A stretch of 64,000 nucleotides of DNA from positions 62,001 to 126,000 of the forward strand of contig SMNZ01000006.1 in the NCBI GenBank assembly GCA_004353515.1, in the 5' to 3' direction. Positions 24,044 to 30,655 of the stretch are shown here, piece by piece (within the stretch, counting starts at the first letter, position 1; every line of letters begins with the position of its first letter). Origin of the DNA: Alteromonadaceae bacterium M269 (GTDB lineage: Bacteria; Pseudomonadota; Gammaproteobacteria; Enterobacterales; Alteromonadaceae). The notes below the pieces were generated by a model, which saw only the letters and a program-made list of their open reading frames with translations, ran no database searches and was not told where the DNA came from. Made by a program: the position numbers and the translations under genes.

Positions 24044-24881
24044 GCGCAGCTCTTTTTTCCTGAGACCAAACTCTATCGCCAATATCGCGTGCAAGTTGTA
24101 ACTCTTCTACCAACTCTTGCATGGATGGAATATTGTCATCGCGCTCTATCATTGTGCTTTTCGGGCCAGATATCTTGGCGTACTCCTCATACAAAGCCCA
24201 GACAGGATCAGGTACTGGATGATCGTGCGTATCGACTATGTGAGTCCCCATATCACTATGACCCGCTAAATGAATCTGCTGAACCCACTCGGGTTTTATG
24301 GCATGAAGATAATCCATAGGATCAAATCCATGGTTTCTCGAGCTTACATAGATATTGTTGATATCCAATAAAAATTTACAGCCACACTGAGTCGCTAGGC
24401 TTGCAAGAAATTCCCACTCTTGCATTTGATCATGTTCGTATGTCAGGTAGCTAGAGACATTCTCAAAGACCATTTCTCGCCCCAATATTTCTTGGACTTG
24501 GTGGATGCGTTGTGTGAGGTGATCTAATGTTTCTTGCGTATAGGGGAGAGGAAGCAAGTCGTGACTATTGATACCGCCTACAGTAGTAAAACAGAGATGA
24601 TCAGACATCCACTGCGGCTGTACTTCTTCAGAAAGCTTTTTGAGTCCTTTTAAGTAGTCCATGTTGAGTGGATCGGTGCTACCAATCGACATAGAAACGC
24701 CATGCATAACGATTGGGTAGTCCCGTCGGATTTGGTCCAAAAAGTATCGTGGCTTACCACCGTCTACCATGTAGTTCTCGGATATGATTTCAAACCAATC
24801 GACTGCTGGCTTTTCGCTTAGAATAGTCGAGAAGTGTTTAGTTCTTAGTCCTAAACCAAAACCTAGAAAATCAGTACTCAT
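24036..24881 (-). CDS. bufB: BufB-type MNIO (DUF692) peptide-modifying enzyme
   Basis: A 281-residue multinuclear non-heme iron oxygenase of the DUF692 family (TIM barrel). Motifs in order: GLGLRTKHF, WFEIISENYM, VMHGVSMSIGS, SDHLCFT, ENVSSYLTYE, KFLLDINNIYVSSRNHGFDP, QIHLAGH and VDTHDHPVPDPVWALYE, giving the conserved His, Glu, Asp and Asn metal ligands. Members of this family oxidise Cys residues of ribosomal peptides; in bufferins they install thiooxazole rings that bind copper. The enzyme would act in the cytoplasm before export. It lies between bufA (upstream, past a terminator) and bufC (coupled), all on the minus strand. Confidence 0.92.
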   Translation of the reverse strand: MSTDFLGFGLGLRTKHFSTILSEKPAVDWFEIISENYMVDGGKPRYFLDQIRRDYPIVMHGVSMSIGSTDPLNMDYLKGLKKLSEEVQPQWMSDHLCFTTVGGINSHDLLPLPYTQETLDHLTQRIHQVQEILGREMVFENVSSYLTYEHDQMQEWEFLASLATQCGCKFLLDINNIYVSSRNHGFDPMDYLHAIKPEWVQQIHLAGHSDMGTHIVDTHDHPVPDPVWALYEEYAKISGPKSTMIERDDNIPSMQELVEELQLARDIGDRVWSQEKRAAHA

Positions 24882-25075
24882 TTTGCTCTGGCCTTAATTG
24901 ATGGGGATGCAAGTAGCGCTAGCACCTAAACTCATCATCTTCGAAAATGCTTGTTCGTTAAAGCAATGCACTTCCAATGATTTGGGTAACTGTTGAGGCA
25001 ATAATACCGTTGTGATTAATGACTTTACAGAAAATCGTTGATAACAACAGTACTAGCTATTGTTTTCTTTGAGAG

Positions 25076-25106
25076 TAATAAAAAGGCCAAGCAGTTTAAC
25101 TTGGCC
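25076..25106 (-). terminator. terminator between bufA and bufB
   Basis: On the minus strand GGCCAAG-TTAAACTG-CTTGGCC (plus 25085-25091 with 25100-25106) runs into TTTTTATT. It lies 27 bases after the bufA stop and 195 bases before bufB, so most transcripts should end after bufA. That would give much more precursor than enzyme, a common arrangement for RiPP loci. Confidence 0.88.
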
Positions 25107-25132
25107 CTCTCGGATCTTCGTGCTAGTTATTA

Positions 25133-25594
25133 TTAGCCGATAGATCCGCCGATGTCTTTACAAGACTTAGCAGGCATAGCTACGAAGCCAGTACCTTTAC
25201 AAGAACCGTGGCCTGCACATGCATTGCTTGCAGTTTTACAGTCGTTGTGACCTTTACAGATGTTTACGTCGTTACAGTGAACTAGGTTGTCCGCTGCAAT
25301 TTCTCCAACCCAACCGTCTTTTGTCTTGCCGCCAACATCGCCACAAGATTTGCTAGGCATAGCTACGAAACCAGTACCTTTACATTCTGCATGACCTGCA
25401 CATTCGTTTGCAGCTGTTTTACAGTCGTTGTGACCTTTACAGATGTTTACGTCATAGCAGTGAACCAAATCGCTTGTTCCACCTGCAGCTGAGCTGCTTG
25501 CTGCTACTTCAGTTGAACCAGAGTTAGAAGTTGCGTTACAACCTGCTAAACCAGCGACCATCATCGCCATTGTTACACCAGTATATTTGTTCAT
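25133..25594 (-). CDS. bufA: tandem-repeat bufferin-like lipoprotein (BufA2 type)
   Basis: A 153-residue precursor. Residues 1-18 are a signal and LAGC gives the lipidated C19, so it should be membrane-anchored. A Ser/Ala/Gly linker (20-42) leads into two near-identical modules, each HC-x5[11 protein letters not shown]4-C-AG-x3-CKGTGF-x7-C. Module 1 has C46, C52, C58, C65, C71 and C84; module 2 has C107, C113, C119, C126, C132 and C145, exactly 61 residues on. This is the BufA2-type bufferin pattern, normally one module in a soluble periplasmic peptide. AGGAG before the ATG at 25594 decides the start. BufB and BufC should modify some Cys residues; copper binding is inferred from the family. 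Confidence 0.85.
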   Translation of the reverse strand: MNKYTGVTMAMMVAGLAGCNATSNSGSTEVAASSSAAGGTSDLVHCYDVNICKGHNDCKTAANECAGHAECKGTGFVAMPSKSCGDVGGKTKDGWVGEIAADNLVHCNDVNICKGHNDCKTASNACAGHGSCKGTGFVAMPAKSCKDIGGSIG

Positions 25595-25619
25595 TATTGC
25601 TCCTGTCAGCATTAATTGA

Positions 25620-25644
25620 GATATGGCGTACATGGCACCATATC
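25620..25644 (-). promoter_or_regulatory. hairpin in the bufA leader
   Basis: GATATGG (25620-25626) and CCATATC (25638-25644) form a perfect 7-bp stem with an 11-base loop, between the proposed bufA promoter and its AGGAG. It could stabilise the message, affect translation or be an operator. Confidence 0.45.
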
Positions 25645-25654
25645 GGTTTTATTG

Positions 25655-25682
25655 AGTATAGTTACATCTGTGTATTGCACAA
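25655..25682 (-). promoter_or_regulatory. candidate sigma-70 promoter of bufA
   Basis: On the minus strand TTGTGC (plus 25677-25682), a 16-base spacer and TATACT (plus 25655-25660) lie about 60 bases upstream of the bufA start. The -10 is good, the -35 weak, which would suit an activated promoter. Confidence 0.4.
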
Positions 25683-25995
25683 ACACGCCTGTTTTCACTA
25701 TACATGTTGGATCATTGTTAACAAAAATCACACGATCTGCACATTGAGACCTCAAGTATCGAATTCGTATTTCATTGAAACAAAATATTTCTGCAAAGAT
25801 TTAATCGCGTTGTCTACTTATTAGCATAATGTATAGGTTGTTTTTTTACGCCAGATGCTAAAATAGTCGGCTATTTTCGTTGAGATAATGGAAATTTGAG
25901 ACAATTGTTATGAATTTAACGGCGCTCTACTCTGTCTTAAGCGCTATAATAAATAGCCCTTAGTTTACATGCGTTAACAAGAGATTTTGGATTAT
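25683..25995. other. divergent intergenic region between bufA and cytochrome c-prime
   Basis: Apart from the bufA promoter, I see a perfect hairpin AAAATAG-TCGG-CTATTTT at 25860-25877 and a TATAAT at about 25945 that could serve the rightward cytochrome operon, though without a good -35. The rest is A/T-rich. No further gene is apparent. Confidence 0.4.
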
Positions 25996-26460
25996 ATGAA
26001 GGCGTACAGTCTGTTGCTCGTCCTGTTATCACTTTTTGCCTCGTCGAAGGTCATGAGTGATGAGGCCGAAGACTTGATCAAATATCGAAAAGGCTTGATG
26101 AAGTCGAGTTCTATGAGCGTTAAAGCGCTGTTTAATTACAGTCGTGGTAAGCTAAGCTTGTCTATGGGAAGCGTTCAGCACCACGCCGATATTATTTATC
26201 ATAATGCTCAGTTGCTTAATAATGATTTAGAAGCGGTTTTTCCGGAAGGGTCTATTATTGAAGGAGAAACGGATGCTAAGCCGGCGATTTGGAAACATTG
26301 GACTGATTTTGTTGAAAAGTCTGATGGCTACGTAACTGCGACAGAAGAGTTTCGAGCGCTTGTTAATACAAACCCATCAAAACAAGAAATCATGAATGGC
26401 TTTAGGAAAATGCGAAAAGCCTGTGGCTCATGCCACCGCAGATACAAGGCGGATGACTAA
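25996..26460 (+). CDS. cytochrome c-prime family protein
   Basis: A 154-residue exported monoheme protein. Residues 1-20 form a signal peptide (ending KVMSD), followed by a four-helix bundle sequence and a C-terminal heme site CGSCH with RRYK after it, the class II cytochrome c / cytochrome c-prime layout. Such proteins bind NO or CO and help against nitrosative stress; some act in electron transfer. I chose the ATG at 25996, since the frame's earlier codon is a TTG. The gene overlaps the next cytochrome by 8 bases and is divergent from bufA. Confidence 0.88.
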   Translation: MKAYSLLLVLLSLFASSKVMSDEAEDLIKYRKGLMKSSSMSVKALFNYSRGKLSLSMGSVQHHADIIYHNAQLLNNDLEAVFPEGSIIEGETDAKPAIWKHWTDFVEKSDGYVTATEEFRALVNTNPSKQEIMNGFRKMRKACGSCHRRYKADD

Positions 26461-27292
26461 ACACTTACTCATCTGCTTAACACTCTTTACGACACTATTA
26501 TTTGCTCGTGAACTTCCTGCCGATGAACAACTTATTACTCGAGGGCAATACCTAGCGAGTATTGCTGGATGCAAGCGCTGCCATAGTGATGATGATGGTG
26601 ACGATTTTGCTGGCGGGCGAGCTATCAAGTCTAAGTTTGGAACCTTCTACACGCCTAATATCTCTTCTGATCCAATGTACGGCATTGGCAAATGGAACCT
26701 TGAAACATTTGATCGTGCATTAACACAGGGGCTTAGCCCTGAAGGTGAGCACTATTATCCGAGTTTCCCGTATACAAGTTATCAAAACTTAAACACCTAC
26801 GATATCGAAGCTTTATTTACTTATTTGCAAACGACGACTCCTTACTCAAAGCCCTCGAAAGAGCATGAGATTGGCTTTCCATATTCGCTAAGGTCGATGT
26901 TATCTGTTTGGAAGTGGCTGTATCTTGACGAAGGAAAGTTAGCGCCAATACCGAGTGATAACGATGCAAACAATGGCCGGTATCTGGTTTACGCTGTCAC
27001 GCATTGTGATCAATGCCACTCTCCAAGGACGAAGTTAGGAGGTGTCGAGTCTGAAACAAGACTTTCTGGCGGTGAATATAAAGGCGAAGGTAGTATAGCT
27101 CCGCCTATTCTTAGCTCTCTAGGTGGACTCAAAGGTTGGGATATTGATGATTTAGAAACTTATCTGCTTCTAGGCGAAGATCCAAAAGGTGACTACGCTG
27201 GTGGGGATATGGCCGACATTGTCGACCATTTAACGAATTATCTGACGAATGAAGATTTAAGGCAGTTGTCAGAGTTTCTTTTATCTAATTAG
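26453..27292 (+). CDS. diheme cytochrome c
   Basis: A 279-residue protein with a signal peptide (residues 1-22) and two class I cytochrome c domains. The first heme motif is CKRCH (about residue 39), the second CDQCH (about 184), each in its own domain, with probable Met ligands further on. It resembles the diheme cytochrome subunits that serve alcohol dehydrogenases or thiosulfate dehydrogenases, but no dehydrogenase gene is adjacent. The start ATG sits inside the end of the cytochrome c-prime gene (ATGACTAA), so the two are coupled and probably exchange electrons in the periplasm. Confidence 0.88.
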   Translation: MTKHLLICLTLFTTLLFARELPADEQLITRGQYLASIAGCKRCHSDDDGDDFAGGRAIKSKFGTFYTPNISSDPMYGIGKWNLETFDRALTQGLSPEGEHYYPSFPYTSYQNLNTYDIEALFTYLQTTTPYSKPSKEHEIGFPYSLRSMLSVWKWLYLDEGKLAPIPSDNDANNGRYLVYAVTHCDQCHSPRTKLGGVESETRLSGGEYKGEGSIAPPILSSLGGLKGWDIDDLETYLLLGEDPKGDYAGGDMADIVDHLTNYLTNEDLRQLSEFLLSN

Positions 27293-27303
27293 AACAATTC
27301 CAA

Positions 27304-28002
27304 TTATCTACCAAAATCAGCAGGCTGAAGGAAGATTAAGCTTGGTGCATCATAGTCAGGGAAAATCTTTTCAAGTGCTTCAGCAGTGAACTCTCCAGCC
27401 ACAGGGCCAATTCTCGTTGCGCCCGCAGTTGATAAATAGGCGTAATCACGGCCTTGGTAATTTCTAGTTGCAGTGAATTTAGGTATTAGGGATGTCCATA
27501 CCTCATGTTCAGTGACCAAGTTACCCTCACTATCGAATAACTTAACTTTGCCTTCCATTTCTGTATTAAAAGAGCTGATAGACGCTAGCGGAAATCTCGC
27601 AACAAGTAATTGTTCAACTTCAAGGACAACACGACCATCAAACCCATTAGGGTTTGCTTCTTCAATACCACGCTTCATCATTTCAGCAATTAATGAAGGT
27701 ACCGAATATTGCTCTATATCTGGAATTAACCTTTCGTTCGCCCATTCTGTGTTAAAGAAGCGACTTTTATTTAACGCATTACGAGGACGTTGAGCCGAGC
27801 GTGAGCCATCTCGACGGTATTTACGAAAAACCTTCTCGCGCTTTTTGTCTATAGCAGAGATACGATCCATTCGTTCATCTAAAAACTCAGAAAAACGTAC
27901 TTCGACAACATCTGCATTCTCATTGGCGAAAGACGAAAAACTGATAGATGTGAATAAAGTGACTATCGCTGCTTGAGCTAATTTAGTTAACATTTTGGCC
28001 AT
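27304..28002 (-). CDS. exported protein of unknown function
   Basis: A 232-residue protein with a signal peptide (residues 1-26, ending FSSFANE). The next 45 residues are highly charged and Arg/Lys-rich (ERMDRISAIDKKREKVFRKYRR), then a mixed alpha/beta domain including GFDGRVVLEVEQLLVARFPLASISSFNTEM and WTSLIPKFTATRNYQGRDYAY. I do not recognise a family. AGGAG six bases upstream supports the ATG at 28002. It converges with the diheme cytochrome gene with an 11-base gap. Confidence 0.65.
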   Translation of the reverse strand: MAKMLTKLAQAAIVTLFTSISFSSFANENADVVEVRFSEFLDERMDRISAIDKKREKVFRKYRRDGSRSAQRPRNALNKSRFFNTEWANERLIPDIEQYSVPSLIAEMMKRGIEEANPNGFDGRVVLEVEQLLVARFPLASISSFNTEMEGKVKLFDSEGNLVTEHEVWTSLIPKFTATRNYQGRDYAYLSTAGATRIGPVAGEFTAEALEKIFPDYDAPSLIFLQPADFGR

Positions 28003-28050
28003 GGTAGTCTCCTCGACGCACTTGCCTCTTTAACGTTGAGTGTTCATAAA

Positions 28051-28117
28051 GTATACACCTTGAACTGAATTTAAGGTGAATATACTCGTCATCTTTTAAA
28101 ATGCACGGTTGTTGGCT
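28051..28117. repeat. hairpin plus truncated copy of the aceA-downstream repeat
   Basis: GTATACACCTT (28051-28061) pairs with AAGGTGAATATAC (28073-28085). From 28081 the sequence TATACTC...TGCACGGTTGTTGGCT matches the left half of the 17596-17721 repeat. The right half is missing; the GNAT gene stop lies at 28136. The hairpin may serve as the transcript end for the GNAT gene. Confidence 0.65.
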
Positions 28118-28135
28118 TCAATTGAGCAAGACGCT

Positions 28136-28696
28136 TTAGTTTGAATAATCCTTTCTGACAAGGCTAAACAGATTCATATCGTGATACTCACCAGCCCAAT
28201 AGCCCTTCTCCCTTAAGCAACCTTCAAACTTGAAACCATTTTTTTTGAGCACATTCTCTGAGCCTATGTTTCCAGGCACTACTGAAGCCTCAATGCGATT
28301 AACAGTGATAGGTAACTCTCTTTGGTAGGCTACTTTGATAAGTTGCGCTATTGCTTCGGAAGCGTAGCCTTTGCCCCAATAAGGTTCTGCCAGCTCGTAG
28401 CCGATAATCGCTGAATGGTCATATTCTACCCAGTTATTGAAACCACATGTTCCTATGAGTTGAGGATTACCTTTTTCGCGGATGGCCCAGCGAATCCCCG
28501 TTTTGGTCACAAACTTGTTTCGGAAGAAAGAGATCATATTAGCGCCTTCATTTTCCTGAGTGAAAGGCTCCATATCGTAATACTCCATCACTTTAGCATC
28601 TGAAAAAATCTCGAAAATGGCCTTTTGATCGTCATCTTTGAGATTGTCTAAGACTAATCGCTCAGTTTGGGTGACTGGAAACGGGTGATGATGCAT
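28136..28696 (-). CDS. GNAT family N-acetyltransferase (RimJ/RimL type)
   Basis: A 186-residue acetyltransferase. It opens with TERLVLDNLKDDDQKAIFEIF, the usual RimL-like start, and has the acetyl-CoA loop region YELAEPYWGKGYASEAIAQ (a Gly-x-Gly-type motif) and ASVVPGNIGSENVLKKNGF near the end. Related enzymes modify N-terminal amines of ribosomal proteins or small molecules; the substrate here cannot be told. AGGA seven bases before the ATG supports the start. It lies downstream of the TetR gene on the same strand, 19 bases apart, so the two may share a transcript. Confidence 0.88.
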   Translation of the reverse strand: MHHHPFPVTQTERLVLDNLKDDDQKAIFEIFSDAKVMEYYDMEPFTQENEGANMISFFRNKFVTKTGIRWAIREKGNPQLIGTCGFNNWVEYDHSAIIGYELAEPYWGKGYASEAIAQLIKVAYQRELPITVNRIEASVVPGNIGSENVLKKNGFKFEGCLREKGYWAGEYHDMNLFSLVRKDYSN

Positions 28697-28715
28697 AAAT
28701 AATCCTATAGCGATG

Positions 28716-29381
28716 TCAGAGTTGAGACATAACGTGTTTCACCGAACGTTGAATCAAATCTTCCTCTTGTTCGGCCGTCATAGCATAGTCTAAGCCTAAC
28801 ATAGCTCGCATGTGATATTCGCCTTTAAGCAAGTTAAAAAACTCAACGGCAATGCGCTGGCTCTCGTGTTGGGTCAAACGAGTGAACCCTGCTTCTTTAA
28901 AGAGGTAATAGAGCATATCGAAACTGTGCTGTGGACCAGCTTCATAAAACAGTTCAGCAGCTCTTGGTGCCGTGTTGATCTCACCGATGACCACACGATA
29001 CATCGCATTGACCTCAGAGTCTTGCAGCAGCTTAACAAAGCGGGTCGCAATGTTAGTTAAACGATCGTTGAGAGGTAACTTCTGACACCCCGTTGTTTCT
29101 CCGTCCAACTGGTATTCGTCAACCTTGTGTTGGATAACCGCAGTGAATAACGCTTCTTTATTAGCAAAATGCGAATAAACCGTCTGTTTAGACACGCCAG
29201 CACTTTGAGCAACGTTATCCATTGATGATGCACTAAACCCTTGTTGCAGAAAAAGCTCACTTGCAGCAGTGAGAATCTGCTGGCGTTTTTTCAGGTTTTT
29301 TGGGCGTCCAGCTTTGATCCTTGAAGTGCTTTCATCGGTATCTGTTGCATCGATATTGGCTGTTTCGTTATGTCTTATCAT
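28716..29381 (-). CDS. TetR/AcrR family regulator of the adjacent RND pump
   Basis: A 221-residue repressor-type protein. A 28-residue polar extension precedes the DNA-binding domain (RQQILTAASELFLQQGFSASSMDNVAQSAGVSKQTVYSHFANKEALF, about residues 33-76), then an all-helical ligand domain in the style of the AcrR C-terminal family. It is divergent from the RND adaptor gene, and a perfect palindrome lies between them, so it should repress that operon and itself until a ligand binds. The inducer is unknown. Confidence 0.9.
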   Translation of the reverse strand: MIRHNETANIDATDTDESTSRIKAGRPKNLKKRQQILTAASELFLQQGFSASSMDNVAQSAGVSKQTVYSHFANKEALFTAVIQHKVDEYQLDGETTGCQKLPLNDRLTNIATRFVKLLQDSEVNAMYRVVIGEINTAPRAAELFYEAGPQHSFDMLYYLFKEAGFTRLTQHESQRIAVEFFNLLKGEYHMRAMLGLDYAMTAEQEEDLIQRSVKHVMSQL

Positions 29382-29412
29382 AAAAAATTTCTAAATTTCA
29401 GTTTGTATTATC

Positions 29413-29431
29413 ATACTAGACGGTCTAGTAT
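29413..29431. promoter_or_regulatory. perfect palindromic operator for the TetR regulator
   Basis: ATACTAGAC-G-GTCTAGTAT, 19 bp with 9-bp perfect arms, lies in the 104-base gap between the TetR and RND adaptor starts. Size and symmetry are typical of TetR-family operators. Confidence 0.8.
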
Positions 29432-29485
29432 TTAATTCTAAGCTCTACTGGAGCTATATTCAACTTGTTAAATGTGAGAATGAAA

Positions 29486-30652
29486 ATGAATACCAAAGAT
29501 AACCCACAACGTGCATTTTTTCAGCGCACATTGCAAATAGGACTGTTTGGTTTAGTCCCATTTGTTGGGTTAATTATGCTGTTATTTGCTGCGGGCTCCG
29601 GACAGGTATCCTCTGCCCCCACTGAAGCTAAAATCCCTTTGGTGGAGTATTCGGAGTTAACTATCCAGCAGCGTTACATTGCACAAAGACGTGTCGTTGG
29701 CCGTGTTGAAGCGAGCAGTCAGGGTCGATTAGGTTTTGAGCTAGGTGGTACGTTAGAAGCAACGCTAGTTGATGAAGGGCAACAAGTCGAACAAGGGCAG
29801 TTGCTTGCAACGCTAGACACAGCAAGACTTGATGCACAAAAAGCTCAGTTAAAGGCCGCACAAAAAAGAGCAGAATCTAATCTCAGATTAGCTAGGCTTA
29901 CTGAGGAACGAGTGATTGATTTAGTTAAGAAGAAACTTGAATCACCACAACGCTTGGACGAAGTCAGAGAGAGTACAGTCGCAGCGTCAGCCAGTTTGCT
30001 AGAAATAGAAGCTCAAATAGAGGGTGTGGATGTTCAATTAGAAAAGTCGCAAATATTAGCGCCTTTTAAGGGAGAGGTAATTAGCCGCCTTGTTGATAAT
30101 GGTTCTGTTGTTGGACAAGGACAAAATGTCTTTGTTATTCAGCAATCTGATGAGTTGCAAGTCAGGATTGCTATGGGAGCAAGTGATGCCCAAACTTTTG
30201 TCTTAGGTCAGGAAGTTGAGCTATATAACCGGAAACACTCTAGCTATGCGACAGTAACGTCTATCGCTGCCAATCGTCGTCTTTCAACACAAACTGTTGA
30301 TGTCATTTTTACCTTACCAAATAGCGCCCACGGCATATTGGCTGGAGACTTATTGTCTTTGCAATTAAAACAACCCGTTGACGAAGCAGGTGCATGGGTA
30401 GCCAGACAAGCATTGAGTAGTGGTGTTCGAGGCTTGTGGACGCTTTATGTTGTTGAAAGCATACAAGGTGAAGATCACGTTATCCCTCGTTCAGTAGAGG
30501 TCTTATATAGTTACAAGGACAGAGTTTATGTTCGAGGGCCTCTTAGAACGGGTGAGCGCTATGTTATTGCTGGAGCACATAGACTAACACCTGATCAAGT
30601 TGTTCATTTGCGCCGTGCAGTAGAAGACACAGTTGCTTCTATCGGGAGATAA
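29486..30652 (+). CDS. RND efflux periplasmic adaptor subunit
   Basis: A 388-residue membrane-fusion protein linking an RND pump to an outer-membrane channel. A single N-terminal helix (LFGLVPFVGLIMLLFAAG) anchors it. Then come the barrel-sandwich half motif (RVEASSQGRLGFELGGTLEATLVDEGQQVEQGQLLATLD), a coiled-coil hairpin (about residues 110-185), the second lipoyl half (ILAPFKGEVISRLVDNGSVV) and the beta-barrel domain. The frame starts at a TTG at 29465, but the ATG at 29486 has GAG seven bases upstream. The pump gene follows after three bases. No outer-membrane factor gene is nearby, so a shared TolC-like channel is likely. Confidence 0.92.
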   Translation: MNTKDNPQRAFFQRTLQIGLFGLVPFVGLIMLLFAAGSGQVSSAPTEAKIPLVEYSELTIQQRYIAQRRVVGRVEASSQGRLGFELGGTLEATLVDEGQQVEQGQLLATLDTARLDAQKAQLKAAQKRAESNLRLARLTEERVIDLVKKKLESPQRLDEVRESTVAASASLLEIEAQIEGVDVQLEKSQILAPFKGEVISRLVDNGSVVGQGQNVFVIQQSDELQVRIAMGASDAQTFVLGQEVELYNRKHSSYATVTSIAANRRLSTQTVDVIFTLPNSAHGILAGDLLSLQLKQPVDEAGAWVARQALSSGVRGLWTLYVVESIQGEDHVIPRSVEVLYSYKDRVYVRGPLRTGERYVIAGAHRLTPDQVVHLRRAVEDTVASIGR

Positions 30653-30655
30653 CTC

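Noticed and set aside
25531-25824. 97-codon plus-strand frame over the bufA promoter
   Set aside because: It overlaps the bufA signal region in antisense, has no ribosome binding site and has no recognisable features.
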